Made by a program: the position numbers and the translations under genes. From Apis mellifera (taxonomy: Eukaryota > Arthropoda > Insecta > Hymenoptera > Apidae), in the NCBI RefSeq assembly GCF_003254395.2, contig NC_037641.1, positions 4,559,001-4,623,000 on the forward strand: a stretch of 64,000 nucleotides of DNA. Reading direction: 5' to 3'. The notes beneath the pieces were generated by a model. The model did no database searches, had not been told where the DNA came from, and saw only the letters and a list, made by a program, of their open reading frames with translations. Positions 1 to 14,428 of this stretch are shown here, in pieces; the first letter of the stretch is position 1; the number at the start of each line of letters is the position of its first letter.

Positions 1-3000
1 GTCCAGGTTCAAGCTGAGCTACAATAGGGATGCGTAAATTTAACCGCTATGAGTATCGACCGAACGCTCGTGCTGTAATATTCCCGTGACAGATTGTTAC
101 AGTACGTGCGTCGCCACCATTTCGTGCGCAATGAGCGTGGCTCTTCCCCGAGCTAGATCGAGGATTTCGTTGTCACCGAAAGGTAAATGGCATATTCGTT
201 GTCAGACAGGCATCCAGTAGCCTATTTCGAATTATAAATGTGGCAGACACGTACACGCTCCACAAAACGAATGATCTGAATTTAGAATAAATATATATTA
301 TCACGTTTAATTTAATTCACACACATTTAATACATTCTCGGATATTAAATATTTAATGTAATTTGAATGTAGAAAATTTTTCAAATAATTTCAAAGACTC
401 GATGAGATTTGTGCAAATTTAATCGAATAGAGAAGAAGTGGAACGTTTCTGTTTGGAACAACAATTAATAAAATCAGAAACTAAAGCATTTTATTATTTT
501 TAATTAATAACAGAAAGAAAATTAATTATGTATAATTATAAATATATTTTTTATTCCTCTCATAAATTGATTGTATTGAAAGGGATATAGATATTTATAA
601 ATGAAATAATATGATAAAATAAAGTGATACTGATATAAATAATTGGATTGCAGATTTTTATGCAACAAAAACGTGTTCAAATATCTCATATAATATCATT
701 AAAATGTACTCAGAAAATAGAGAAAATTATACCATTGAAATCCCTTTTTGATTTATCTCGATATCTCAATTGGTTGCCGAGATATAAGGATTTAAAGTGT
801 CCATAGCATTTACACAGTGCGGAAGTTATGAATGGATCCCTGACCTACATTTTTTTCCTGGAAACGCGTACTACGTCCTTCCAGGAATTACGTCTGCCAC
901 TTATCTGGAGCTTAGTATAGGTCAGTGACACGAAGTGCGAGCGAGAGATCCGAGTAAGCGACAAGGAAAGAGATATTAAACGATTAAAAATTACCCTTCT
1001 CTTTACACGACGATATCTCGAGAACCGGAAGTCGGATCGGGATAAATGAAAGAGCATTTTAAAGAGGAAGCTTCCGCGCTTCTAACGATCGTTCACCCGT
1101 TGACCGGAAGTCATTATCTTCGGAATTAGAGCGGTTCAAAGTTTTGCTAATTTTAATAGAGTTTAACCATGTTTTAGGTAAATGATTAAAAATTACCCTT
1201 CTCTTTACACGACGATATCTCGAGAACCGGAAGTCGAATTGGGATAAATGAAAGAGCATTTTAAAGAGGAAGATTCCACGCTTCTAACGATCGTTCACCC
1301 GTTGACCGGAAGTCATTATCTTCGGAATTAGAGCGATTCAAAGTTTTGCTAATTTTAATAGAGTTTTACCATGTTTTAGGTAAATGATTAAAAATTACCT
1401 TTCTCTTTACACGACGATATCTCGAGAACCAGAAGTCGAATTGGGATAAATGAAAGAGCATTTTAAAGAGGAAGAATCTGCGCTTCTAACGATCGTTCAC
1501 CCGTTGACCGGAAGTCATTATCTTCGGAATTACAGCGGTTTAAAGTTTTGCTAATTTTAATAGTGTTTAATAAATTTAGGATAAATGATTATATATTTTA
1601 ATCAATTTTTAATTATCAATAACTAAAAAAGTAATATATTTTGTCTTCCATTTTCGAATTATAAACATGCAAATATATCCGTTTTACAAAATAATAATGA
1701 ATTAAATTTCCAGTTTGTCAAATTAGAAACTCATCCTTCAAGCGATTCGATGGAAAAAAAAAGAAAAAAAGTTCTAAATTAAGACACGTGCCAATACGTG
1801 GAAAGTTTCACAAACGCTATGGATACTTTCTTTTCGAAAGCTCGAAGAGATTTGAACAAACTTAACCAAATAACCGATGAAAACACGTTTCGAGCTCAAC
1901 CAACGTCTAAACCAACGAGCTTATCTATTTGCGCGAAAGTTATACGTGCAAGCCGATTAGAACACCCAACCCAATCCACCCCCTTTGCGCCACATCCGTC
2001 ACCGAGACCAACCATCCCCTATCCGTTCCCAAACTGATTTCCAACAGAGATTTATCCGAGCCCCAGAATTTCCGTGTTCCTTCCATTTTCAATTCGTGTC
2101 AACGTTGCCCACAGAAAGTAACGAATCCTTGCCCCCTTGTCGAAACGTCTTCAATCCATGTTCAAAGCCACCGACTTACCCTTGTCCAAGGATCCGTATG
2201 ATTCTCTGACGATTCCCTGCCGACGAACTTTAATCCCTTTTCACGGAGACAGGTTTCAACTTGAAACTGCCGATGAACCATGCATGATTTAACGATTGGA
2301 CTTGGATTAAAATACGACGAAGTATACGCTCGAATGTATGCACTTCTAATACTCTCTCTCCATGTTAAATACATAAATTCAAAAATTATCACGAAAATTC
2401 ACGAATTTGGAAAACATTTTTACTTGGCAACAAAATTTCCAACGTTTCTAATAACGTTTTAAGAAGAGACCCCGTCCTTCGTTATTTCGTGTCGTCAGCG
2501 TTAACGCTTGTTACTCACCCCTGCAACCGGCATCTTCCATCGGGTTCCGGAAGCGATATTCATTGTGAGAAATTCCTCGAGGTGGTGCACTGTTTAACGC
2601 GCGTGTTAATTTCCCGTCTTTGATCTCACGCGCTTTATTAAAGAACCGCGTTAGAATTTTCCTATCCCCTCGCTTATTTCCAAACTCATTAAAATTCTAC
2701 GCGTGAGGATAGAATTTTCGAAAGTTATATAACTGCCTCGCGCATCCCTTCCAGACGACATTCTTCGTACGCAAATTTCCAAGTTCGACGAAGAATCTGC
2801 GTTTAATTCAAATGATGTTGTCACGAAACCAACTTATGATGGGAATGGCAAAAAGTTTCTCCCCTTTTCAACGATGAGACTCTTGGATCTTGGGTTTATT
2901 CGATGAAAATGAAACGAATGGAGGATCATTTCATTAAATTCATGATATGAAATATGATATTGGTCGATTTTGAGATAGAATTTGAAACATCTAACAGAGA

Positions 3001-6000
3001 TTTCAAGAATATAATTTTAAGAGGAATGTCTACATGAGAATTTTGAATACAGGATATCATTTGATGAATTAAAAATTATATTAAAATCGATTAAAATTTA
3101 ATTGTATTGTATTTTTCACTCTTCAACACGTGTGGGATTTAATTTCAATAAAATCTCTGGTATAATGTGTATAAAAGTAGCCGTAATTATAACTATACAT
3201 AGCTAGCCGAGTAAGTAAATTTAAAAAAGTAACGCACGTAAAATTTAAAAAAAATTACAGAGAAAAGCAGAGTTATATAGTAAAGCATTCTTTTTCAATA
3301 GAAACTGGCAAAGCTGCGTGGAAGAATATGGAATTTTAAAATTTCCCTCTTTTCTCAGGCTTCAAATCCCATTATGAAAATACTTCACTCTTTTTCAAAT
3401 TTTCTCAAACAACTAATATTTCAAACTTAAAAATTGTGATTTTCTTCAACCATTTATTTTATTAACAACAATTGAATCGTTCAATCTATAATGAGATAAT
3501 AATGAGATAACAACCAAAAAATAAATGTAACAATTTCAAATTATTACTAAATCAATCTGATTATCTTATTGATAAGAAATGATTGATGGAAGAAGAATCA
3601 CGAAAATAATTCGTAAAAAATAACAAAAGCACAGCAACATTTCCATCATTCTATCCATTATCAATCCTTTCTTCCGATCCTCCCCGATTGGCGCTCCAAT
3701 GTCCTGGACAATGGAGAGAATGCAGCGTCGCATTTTAAACCGCGAAGCAAAGAAACACCCTCCCCCTCTCCATTCCCACCCAAAATATACAATGCCATTC
3801 TCGATATCTCGACGATTCGAATCACCGCTAAAAATCCATTGAAAAACCTTATTCGAGTGTTTGCATTCGGATTTTTGACGGATTACCACCGTTTCCCGTA
3901 TTATGGAATACAGCAACGCTTTCAAAAACTCCGTTCCATCGCACGAGGTTATTCCCGTCACGGAGGACGCGAATCGGTTTCGAAACTTGCTTGCGTCACA
4001 GGCAGACCCACCCGCGATATTGGCAACCCGCGTTGAGGATTCCCGGTACATCGCGGAAAAAGGGGCGAGCAACGTTGCCCGCCTCCTCTCTCGGGTGCAA
4101 GATTCGTCCACGGGGGGAGGGGAATATGTATCCAGTCTGCCACGTTGCGTTGGTATCTAAATCATGGTGATGGACGAGACGAGTGACGTTGTCTCTTCTT
4201 TCCTTCCCTCCTGAGGGTAAGCGTGCCAGTTGATACTCTCTGTACGAGATATTCGAAGAAATACAATGCATGGATGCATCTCTGGAAAAGAAGAAGATAA
4301 AATGTGGAATAATGGTATGTACGTTGCGTATATTTTTACATATATGTATATATCTTTTGGAATTTTGGTAAAATTAAAATTAAATTAATTAAGAGGTGAA
4401 GTTTAAAAATTATTTTATTATTGGTACAAGGTAGTGGACAGGGTGGTTAAGTTTTTAAATTGGATAGATATTGCTATAGCATAAATTAATCGATTTATTT
4501 TATATTTCAAGTTCTCTTGTTTTTGAGAAAATAAGATCTGATACGTGAGAAAGAAATTTGGAAGCGAATCAGAAAGAAAGAATAAAAGTACGAAGATTAG
4601 ATAAAAAAGGGGGAGAAGAGAAAGAAGAAGGGAACATTGTTTGAAAGGAATCGATGGAGCAAGGAAACGGAGATAAGGGGGACAGGAAACGGGTTTGTGA
4701 AGGGATGATTTCACGGATTTATAACTGAGCAAGATTGTGTGGCGTGTTTAATACCACCTTTGTCAAGCATCGAGATTAAGGTGTCTCGTGACTGAGATAT
4801 CCCAACCAGTCGTTGTCACAATATAACGAAGGATCGCGCCCTTGTTATCCGGGAAAACCCCTTTGGGAAAGGGGTGAATATCAGTCTTATATCAGCTTTA
4901 TCAGCATGTTTAATCTGACTGGTGTCAAATTTAATGCGTGGTTAAAAGATACGTATTATTAAGTTCGATCCTATGATGGAATATTTTAACGACTTAATCA
5001 TTTATGATCCGTGTAATCCTGGATCATCCTTATAATCGAATTTCCTTATTGATACTACGATAAAATTCACAATTTCACGTCGAATCATTGTCATATATTA
5101 ATTGTTGTGAGAACAAAAAATATAATGCATAAATTATAAGGAAGAAGAAATCTACAATAAGAATTAACCGTTTGAAATAATACGTGATCATTCGACGTGT
5201 TCGAAATGATCTGGTGAAAGCATCGTATCATCGCGTTACTATCTAATAACCACAATATCAGTTGCAATTTATCATCGTCATCGATCTTGCCTGTTTCTCT
5301 GATAATATAAGGTAAACTCGAAAGATGAGAACAATTCAATTTCTCTCGCATACCAGACGCGTTCTCTCTATCGAGGGAAAAATGAATGACTCCCTTCCTC
5401 GCTCAATATTTCACTCGACAACGGTTATCGGCATTCGAGGCACGATCGTAAGCGCTTGTCATTAGAGTAAGTAAATGCCGATATAATAATTTGTTTCGTG
5501 TCTTCAACGTCCCTCGAGAAATCATCCGCTATCACGAAACGCCTCTCTCCTTTTTCTTCCCCGAGTACTTTTTATCCGCTCGAATCAGTTGGAACAGTTG
5601 GTTGTCTGTTGATTTTACTTAGTATCAGGCGAAGATTTATGAGGGATATCTCTTTTTCATTCGTTTTTTTTCCCTCCTTCTTTTTTTTTTTTTTTGAAAA
5701 GAAAAGGAAAGAATAAATTGATCAGTCCTTTTTTTTTATTTTGTTCAAAATAATGCTTTAATTCTAATTGGAATATGTATCGATGAATATTTGTCTTCGC
5801 AATATTATCGTTGATTGGAAGCAATAAATAATATAACTAAGAGCTGGATAAGCAATACATGTGGTACATGATTCATTTATATGAAATGTTTTTATAATGT
5901 TAAAAACTTGGAAATTCATTTAACTTAGGAAATATCTTAGCTTTGTATATCATAAATTTGAAAAATATGAATCTCGAAGAATTTTAAAATTAAATGATTC

Positions 6001-8361
6001 TTGCAAAATGATTTATGTTGTTATCGTCACTGCCAGATATTCAGAATCTTTTAAATCTCAAATGTAGAACTTTGAAAACGGATCGAGGACAGATGTTACT
6101 CGTATTGAATTCTAAATGACAAAATCTTGCCGGTTCATTTAACTTTCTCCTTTCGTCCAGGATTATTTCACTCTCGTGAACTTGGATCATTTGTAACATC
6201 GATTCGAGTTATCCTAAATCCTCGTAGATTTGATGGAAAGAAATGATTAATTGTTCCATCCCTCGTCTTATTTAGAGTAATAAAATTATATTCAACATAT
6301 AGAATATAACAATATAGATAAATGAATTTATATTATAGTTTATTTTTCAAATTATTTATAAGTTACTGTGTTTATCTTTATTATTGAACATAAAATTATC
6401 CATTGACTACAAAGGAGGCAGAGAAAAGAAAGGTCTCATTTCCAAAATTATCGATAGATAAGAATGAACTAAAAAATCAAGCTTCATAATTCAAATGATA
6501 AATACACAGATGATTTATATTTTCAGGTATAATTGTAAATAATAAATGAAATATTTTATTCAATGAAAAAAAAAGAAGGAAAAGAAAAATTGTCAAACTA
6601 CTAGTAAAAAAAAAAATGTTATAATTAAATTATTGGAAGAAATACTCTGCTTTCATAATCGTTGATACTTGAACGAGTTGATAATGCATCTTTCTTAACG
6701 ATGGACAAGCAAACAGCTTCCATCCTCTCCCGAAAACGAAACTCAATGCTTACAAATTCGACGAACGGAGTTTGCCTGTTACACCAACGACAATTAAATT
6801 CCGTTTCTTGCCGAGGGATTAGTCAACCTGTCTACGGATTTGTCCACGTTAATTAACGAGTCTGCACCAGGAAAATCTGGCCTGTTCGCGTGGGAAATCT
6901 ATTCGTTCTACTTGCCTCGACAAATCACTCGTACCATTTGATTCTAACGATAAAATGCTAAATCATAATTATTGCGAAATAATTTTAGAATGATAAAGAT
7001 GGAACGCATGTCGAAAATTGCATCATCGAACGAAAGGATATTAAATATTAGATAATTCAATGTGAAGTTTGATAATAGATTTCGTCATAGTAAAATTATG
7101 TACTTTATTGTATTGTTTCAAAAAATTGTACGAAACAATTTTTGGAAAAAATTTATTTTCCATTTTCACAACGACTATTTGTCGCAACAATGCCAAAAAT
7201 ATATATATACACATGTCATACACACAGATAAAAAATATTTATTCCTCGTAACAATTTTATCATTCATACTTTAAAACTGGATAATTAATTTGAATTTATT
7301 TATAATCAATAAATCATTCGTTCGATTAAAATAGAATAATAATAAAATATATAATTGTATAATAAAAAGAAAAAAAACTCGTAGGATTTATCGTCGACGA
7401 TCGTCGATATTACGATATTATGCGTCGGTTAATAAATCGGTCCACGGAGATGAATAATTAAAAGTTTCGAAATGATCGAGGGAATTGGTGAAAGTTGGTT
7501 GAGTTTCGATCGACCCAAGTGAATGATCGACAACGTTAGCCCATGAAACAGAGAGTCCCGGAGAGTCCAAGTTCCGAGTGGAAACTTGAGAGGGAACGAA
7601 CTCGAACCTCGGGGAAGACCCGCAAGTCGAGATGATACCTTGATTACTTAGGCGGTGGCAAGTATTGATTTCATCGGTCGACGCGATTCACGGGTTTCCG
7701 TCCCATTAAACGGCCAGCCTAATAATATCTAAGAAGAAACTATTTCGGAGTATGCTCGATTATTCTTGAACCGTTGGCCAGGTCAGCCAGGATGTGTGTA
7801 TATTTCTTTTTTTATTATCGAAACTTGGAAAGTTGAATCGAGATGTGGTACGTGGTTATTTTTGCAATTGGGTTACTCGAATAAAAATAGGAATTTTAAG
7901 GAAATTGGATTTAATCATATAAAAATAATTTTTTTTTTATAGGGATCGCACAAGTATGATCTATTTTCTTCATAATTCGATGTACGTCTATTCTTGCAAT
8001 TGGGTTATTTGAATATCGAAAATTTATTGAGAATAAAAATAGATGTAAAGTCAAATTTATTTTATTGTGAAAATTATTCGTTATATAGATAATAAATGTA
8101 GATTTATATTAATTTAACAATCCTTCTTGAAAATCTGAATTATAAAAAAAAAACGATATAATATAAATATAAATTTTCATTGATTCATGTAATTTGCTTT
8201 TATTTTTCATTTGATATTTGCAATCTAATCTTCTATTTAATATTTTCCATTATCTAATTATTCAATGTTATTTAAAATTAATTGTACGTAATAAAATTGT
8301 CGCGTAGTTTCAAATTGATTAATCTCCCAATCGAAATGACACGTGATTTCGTTAATTTCAG
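1..8361 (+). other. Non-coding: probable upstream intron of the receptor gene
   Basis: The first recognisable exon (8362) opens with the last two bases of a codon, so an upstream exon ending in phase 1 must exist. I found no segment here that reads as the earlier amino-terminal domain and ends at a matching donor. The stretch is therefore most likely the 3' part of a long intron. It holds one dispersed repeat (about 700-1632), a higher-GC island near 3650-4250, another at 7380-7790, and AT-rich sequence with homopolymer runs. Short open frames here overlap on both strands and resemble no known protein. A small or diverged exon could have been missed. Confidence 0.6.
700..1632 (+). repeat. Dispersed repeat family, copy 1, with about three tandem 202-bp units
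   Basis: A head of about 280 bp, containing the phrase gatttatctcgatatctc, is followed by tandem units. Each unit contains gattaaaaattaccc, then gatatctcgagaacc, then gttgaccggaagtcatt. The phrase gattaaaaa recurs at 982, 1184 and 1386, a period of 202 bp. The same head and units recur at 31735 and, inverted, near 61000. The tail shared with copy 2 (aattatcaataac) ends near 1632. No terminal repeats or target-site duplications could be fixed by eye, so the class of element is unknown. It could be a non-autonomous transposon that carries satellite-like units. Confidence 0.8.
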
Positions 8362-8537
8362 GATTGGTGAAGCTGCGAGAACTGGTCAGGTCGCCGAAAT
8401 CTCAGGAGATGGAGGTTAACCTCAGGCAGGCAGATCCAGATTCCTACAGGCAAGTTCTATCCGAGATGAAAAGCAAGGAAATACGGAATCTCATCGTGGA
8501 TACGAGGCCAGAGCATATGCATCATTTTCTACGAATG
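8362..8537 (+). CDS. Kainate-type glutamate receptor, first visible exon (amino-terminal domain)
   Basis: This exon encodes about 59 residues of the extracellular amino-terminal domain, the bilobed region that controls subunit assembly in ionotropic glutamate receptors. The acceptor is ttaatttcag at 8352-8361 and the donor gtaaat at 8538. The reading begins GLVKLRELV, where the first G is split with an upstream exon, and continues through KEIRNLIVDTRPEHMHHFLRM. This matches the order seen in vertebrate GluK subunits (a GLxxLxEL segment, then a KE-x-x-x-I-x-D strand). The exon ends in phase 0. The signal peptide and roughly the first 230 residues expected of the family are missing and should be encoded upstream of the window. 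Confidence 0.93.
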
Positions 8538-9721
8538 GTAAATACATATTCGATGTATCGATTTCCCGTTTGGCTTCGATAATCCCAACTCGTCTCCCAT
8601 GTAAATATCTGCCAGATATTCCCTACTTTCTCTGTGTTTGCTTTTATCCAATATAGATCGTGGAACAGATCGTTCCTTTTATTTCTCCTCTTAAATCTTG
8701 TAACGCAACTATCATTCCCTTATCTCTCTCTTTCTCTCTCTCTCCCTCCCTCTCGACGTTTTAAATACAGTACAGAGCTTCATTAATGTAGATCTGTTGG
8801 GAGACAAACACGTTCAGATAACCATTTAATTCCTCCAGCTATGATTTTTCGATTCCGATTAATAGGAATTCACAGATTGACGTAGCAAGAGTTTTTGTAA
8901 AATTCATAATAAATTTTAAAACAAATTTAAAAACTATTTTGCAAGTATAATTACTTAAATAATATTTAATGAATTAATTTTTTAACTCATTTCGTTCGTG
9001 TCGTTCGAAATATTTCGAGTTTACCTACAGTTTAAATGTTATGTAAAATTTCGCTTAGTTAAAGTTTCACTATTCTCTTTTACTCGCTTTATCAGGGAGG
9101 AAATATTTATTAGAGATCGCGTTTGCCGATAAATTGATGCAAACTTCGATGACTTCAGTCATTAATACTTAATTGCTACGGAGAGATTCAAGATTGTATT
9201 TGTCATATTTTTGTCAATTAATATCTATATTTTTATATTACCATATAATATTACTTTGCATTTTATTTATTGCAGATTTTTTTACGATTTAAAATTTTCA
9301 CGAAAATATATAAATATATTCTCATCGAATGAATCTCGAAATTTCCACTATCTTATTTTTTATTTATTTATTTTTTTTTAGTACTCCGTTGTCAACGTGA
9401 CAAAAGCATCAGATATATTTTGTAGTTTGATTTATTTGAAGTTTCGTAGATCACGTGTCAGTGCGATTGACAGACTCGGTATCTATATTACTATCCAAAA
9501 TCTCGTGTTAGTAACTCGATATTTTAAAGAATTGTATTTTACAATACAATTTACACATATATATATATATTTTTTTCACTCGCTAATATTCCATCTATTA
9601 ATATTTTTGATAATTTCGTTCGAAAAAATTGAACATGGCATGACGAAAAAAAGAAAAATCGAATGAATTCCGAATTATTCCGATGAAAATAATCTCTCTC
9701 CAAATGTCTGCCTGCTTTCAG
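8538..9721 (+). other. Intron, 1184 bp
   Basis: This GT-AG intron is AT-rich. It contains a CT-rich run near 8726-8755 and T-rich stretches near 9354-9380, and ends ctgctttcag. I saw nothing gene-like in it. Confidence 0.85.
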
Positions 9722-9775
9722 ATACTGCAACTGCAAATGAACGACTACAAGTACCACTATCTCTTCACAACTTTC
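9722..9775 (+). CDS. Kainate-type glutamate receptor, exon 2 in the window (amino-terminal domain)
   Basis: This is an 18-codon exon in phase 0 on both sides, reading ILQLQMNDYKYHYLFTTF. It matches the kainate-receptor segment in which an alpha helix (vertebrate ILKQALAMGM) is followed by a tyrosine-rich HYIFTT strand. The acceptor is gctttcag and the donor gtaagt. It joins exactly in frame to the exons before and after it, which is the main reason to accept so short an exon. Confidence 0.93.
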
Positions 9776-9855
9776 GTAAGTACACTCGGGCCAGGGGAAG
9801 TGGATGGAACGCGGATCCACGCGTCTCGAAAACGCGATCCATCTCTGTGTTCCAG
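9776..9855 (+). other. Short intron, 80 bp
   Basis: The donor gtaagt at 9776 and acceptor tgttccag at 9855 bound an 80-bp intron. It is small compared with the 12-14 kb introns that follow, so it is probably recognised by intron definition. Confidence 0.9.
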
Positions 9856-10020
9856 GATATCGAGACGTTCGACCTCGAGGACTTCAAGTACAATTTCGTC
9901 AATATCACTGCCTTCCGTCTGGTCGACGCGGAGGACGTCGGTGTGCGGGGTATCCTGAGGGACATGGAGCGATATCAGCCGTCCGGGAATACGATTCTCA
10001 ACAAATCGAGAGTTATACAG
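9856..10020 (+). CDS. Kainate-type glutamate receptor, exon 3 in the window (amino-terminal domain)
   Basis: This is a 55-codon exon, phase 0 to phase 0. It reads DIETFDLEDFKYNFVNITAF, then RLVDAEDVGVRGILRDMERY, and ends NKSRVIQ before the donor gtgggt. The D-x-x-x-x-D-L-E-D-x-x-Y and V-N-I-T-x-F-R-L pattern is typical of the kainate-receptor amino-terminal domain (vertebrate LDLFALDVEPY followed by VNMTGFR). NIT and NKS are potential N-glycosylation sequons. The next exon begins AEPALMYDSV, which continues the family order directly. Confidence 0.95.
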
Positions 10021-13000
10021 GTGGGTAAAAAATTTCCGTGTCATCGAGAATCTCTTCTTCTCTCTGTGGAGGGAGATGTAGAGAGATCCTCGCTTGATGT
10101 TTGCGCGATCTGTTATTGCACTTCTTCCGATATATATTCGCGCGCGATCGATTTTTATATACGTAGAGTATAGGTTTGCACGGTTAAATGGATGTGTCTA
10201 CAGTCACGATTGTTCACTGACTGTTGGATGACTTCTGAAAAAATTGTTGCAAGAATTATAAAAGCAATGAACAAATAATAGACGGAATATAAATTCGTCT
10301 ATATTTATGAAAATTACAGAGGTTACTTTTTTATAAGACCATATTTTACATTAAATCAACGAGTTATTAATTATTCATATTATTATTTAAAAAAAACTTT
10401 TCTTTGTATATATATAAAGAACAAGTTTGATTTTAATTATTTTAATATTGCAGAATCATTCATTTCATTCGAGGTATAATAAAGTAGAAATAGTGTTTTA
10501 TTAAAAAAGATATAAAAAAGCACACGATATTATCCCGAAAACACAGTGATTCGATAATAAGAAATTATATTTTACTTCGTAACATGTACACATACATAAT
10601 CATATATATAAACCTTCGAGTAGCGTAGTTATACTATAAACAGAACTATAAACAGAAGGGTAACCGGATTAATATTACGCGTACAGTATTCGTAAGAGAC
10701 GGACGTGCGATATAATTTTCCGCGTAAAATCGCGATTCCCGCGATTAAAATGAAAAATTGTCACGCGCAATTTGCAGCCTGTTAACAAACAAACAGAAGG
10801 GAAACTTTTCGACGATGTGAACGCGAAAAAAATTGGCATTTTCCCTCCCCCGTGTTGTGATACTTTTATCGATCGTCAATGGTTGAAAGTGTGGAACACG
10901 TGTCAACTCGTTGGAATGCAAAATAATGATAACAATGGGGGAAATCCAGTGCCTGGTAACGCGAGTTAAATAATTGGAAGGCGGTGTTCTACGAGCGAAT
11001 CGGGTTCGTTAACGGTTGATGAAGAGTTATGAATATAGCCGGGATTAAACCGGCCACGTTGATCAAATTTCGCGGAATTTAGGGGACGATCCTCCTGTTT
11101 ACGACACGCGTGCCTCTATTACCGTTTCCTACTTTTTCTCGATTTGCATTCAGATTAGCGGCGTCGCATCGGTTAAACGTCAACTCGTGTAAAAATGCGT
11201 CCGAATTTTTCCACGTCGAGAGAAACAGGTAGATGGACAATAAGAAATTTTAATATTTGTTAGAATTAACGTTTCGAAATTTTGTTTCAGAATCGAGGAT
11301 CTTGTTGCAAGAGACAGATTTTGATACAATGAAGTAAATCGATAAATTGTACTTTGTTACTCGTCGTAATATAACAAAAAAAATTTTTATAACATCTTGC
11401 AAGATCCACATAGTTCTCATTATCGATTATTTGGAAATAATCGAAATGTACGAAGATCTTCGATTAATAAGAAACAGAAAAAATATCATCAAGAGTTCTT
11501 CGAGTTTTTAGAAAAAATTTCGTAAAGGAATCCCGTGATTATCAAAAATTCCTCGTTTTAATAATAATTAAAGAAGAAAATGGAAACGACTGTCAGATCT
11601 TGCGAGTATATACACAGGAAGAGGAAGGGAGGGGGGCGGGCAGTTGCTTTGCATTCTTTTATTATTCCATCCGACACGTTTCGTCAAGATAACTAAATTC
11701 CTCGAGTGGAAATACGTATCCTTTTCTTCGTTTTTCGTGTTCCCTCGGTTGGAACGTCTCTCGTTTCTCCTTTTTCCCTCTCTGCTTTTTCATACAAACG
11801 AAATCCGCGGAGAAGATAATGATATAAATAAGTTTTTAACTGTGGAATAATTTCGTGACAATCTAATTATGTGATCTTGTTTTATAATATCGAATATGGC
11901 ATTCATCAATTAATAATTACGAAACGCAGATGATGATTGATTTTCTCGTGTAATTTTTTCGTGAAATTAAATAACGAAATGGGTATCAAATAAATATCAA
12001 AAGAAAAACAAGAAATAAAATAAAATAATGGAAATAATGGAAAAATAAATTGTACTATTATTATAGAATAATATATGAGAAGTTATTTAGACAAATTTTC
12101 TAATTTGTCTTATAAAAACTGGCGACTTTATTTATAATATTGGAGGTGTTTCAATATTTCCAGGGTTTCCTTAGAAGGTTTCTTTTCTGGGAATGAAAAC
12201 CTTGGATCGGATTAGTCAAGTCTCTTCTCATAATCTATGCATTTCTTTGAATTAATATAGTAAAATCGAATGCGAAATATGATAAAACATCGCATCTCAT
12301 AATTTAAATACAAGTGTTGAATGTATATAAATACAATAAGCATAATGATTAAGTTTTAATTAATTAACACGAAATTGTTTGTAAAATAATTTAACGAATT
12401 AAACATCATTGAAAGAAATAAGAAATATTTTCAGAAGAATATTTTTCACAAAAGAAACCATATTTCTCACCAAGTCGAGAAACTTAATTCTTTTAAAATC
12501 GACGCTTGCATAAAGTGCACTCGAATGGCTCGTTTGAATCGACAATTGCATTCCAAAGAAATGTGTCGAGTGGAAGAGAAGTAGAAAAATAAAAAAAGAA
12601 GAGAATAAGAATTGTATTAATACTGAAAAAAAGCAACGTCGATAATTTCAACAAAAAAATTAATATCATGATGGCCAAAATATCATCGTCAAACAAAGTT
12701 ATGATGGAAGCTAATAAACTAAGAAACATGTGGCTTCCGGTTTTGACTCTTAATTTAAAGGAAGAAAAAAATTGGGGGAACGAAGACTTAAGCAGAAAGA
12801 TGTGAAAACATTGTGGGATAAATCGCGAGGAGATTTATGATTCTCTTTAATGATTGTGTAAGAGAAAATTTTTCTAATTATGCACGTTGCGATGGTTCAA
12901 CTTGCGGCATGGAGCAAACCCGTGTTGAATAATGGAAAAATTTTATTTGAATTTAAATTAAAAAGTAACTAGTTGAAGTAATTTAATTCGAATCGTTAGT

Positions 13001-14053
13001 TTGAATAGTGTTGTTTTAAAGTATAGAAAATATGTTGCGTAGAATATTGATTCGTTTGAATTCAATTAATGATTTCTTTAATCTTTTTTTCTTTTATTTT
13101 TAAATTTAATAAAAGAAATAAAGTTGTGAAAAATAATCATCCTAAACATAAGATTTAACGTGATGCAAGCAAAATGTAATTTCAAGTACGAATCAATATT
13201 ATATTACAGTCTGTAATAATAGTATTGTTTTTCTTAAAAATACTTTTTTTTATTTAAATGACATTTTTTGAAAGCACATTTTAAATCAACTGAAATATTT
13301 TTTATACAATTATTTCAAACAATTATAAAATTATATTGTATAGATTAAATATTTCAAGTGACATCATTTTAAACGTGTCGAGTGTGTGTCAAAATTTTAT
13401 ACAACGATATAGAATATTAATTTGCTCATGTTTAATTCATTCGGGAGCATATTTTTCAAATTTTCACATATTTATTTTTTCCAAGCAAAATATTATATTA
13501 ATTAAATTCTTATTCGTTGATTAAATTTTTCGAGTATATTTGTATTAGAAAAACTGCACACTTTTTTAATAAAGATTACATGGCATGTATGTTTATAAAT
13601 TTTCGAATAAAAATTTTGACTTTACATAAAGCGTAAAAAAAAAAAATAAAATAAAATACCAACTTGCCAATAGACAATGAAAATAAAAAGCAAAAATCCT
13701 ATATCGTATCGCGATCGTTCCAAATTGAAATATCCCCGTTTACATTTTAAAAAAAATCTCCATCCTGTTTTTTTTTCTTTGTTAATAGAAAAGATGAACA
13801 GTGATCTTTGCTCTCGTTTCTCGAATTTAAACGAAATATCACGATTTTTCGATCGTTCGGAAAATATGAAATTAAATTCTCGATGTCCCATATGTTTCTT
13901 CAATTTTCGATTATATATACGTAGCATACAATTTTTTCATATTCAATAAAGATGCTTTTGTATAGTATGAAGAATAATGGAAAAAAAATATTTACTCGCT
14001 ACACCAGCGATTCTCTCAATATTTTCATTTTAAATGCGTAAATGCAAATTCAA

Positions 14054-14088
14054 AAATTCCAATACGTAACTCGTATGTATTGGAATTT
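14054..14088 (+). other. Short intronic hairpin
   Basis: Arms aaattccaatac and gtattggaattt pair perfectly; inner bases extend the stem to about 15 bp around a 5-base loop. It is too short for a typical miRNA precursor. Confidence 0.6.
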
Positions 14089-14404
14089 CAAATATGAAAG
14101 GTTCGCATTTTGACGATCATACCTCGAAAATTTTTTGCATAATTGAAAAAAGGAATGGTATCTTCATTGATTTTCGAAATACAATTTGTAATTGCTTCGT
14201 TTAATTATTCAAAATTGAAGAATACGCGTGAATTAACATTGAAAATAAATTTTTCGATGAAGAAATTTTTATTCCAAGAAAAGAATTGCACTTTTATTTT
14301 CTTTTTTTATATTATACAAAATTATTATAGCAAATTGATTGAATAAAAATTCATCCTAAGCAATAATAGCCGAAATATGAAATAATATTAACATAATTCT
14401 AAAG

Positions 14405-14428
14405 AAATTCTACAATTGTGTAGAATTT
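14405..14428 (+). other. Short intronic hairpin
   Basis: The arms are aaattctaca and tgtagaattt around attg: a perfect 10-bp stem with a 4-base loop. Confidence 0.6.

Noticed and set aside
845..1057. 70-residue antisense frame conserved at 31886-32098
   Set aside because: It is part of the dispersed repeat. The two copies differ mainly by amino-acid-changing substitutions, and the frame is broken in the third copy, so it looks neutral rather than coding.
3566..4111. 181-residue antisense open frame with overlapping frames on the other strand
   Set aside because: It lies in a higher-GC intronic island where stops are rare; no recognisable domain, and open frames occur in several phases at once.
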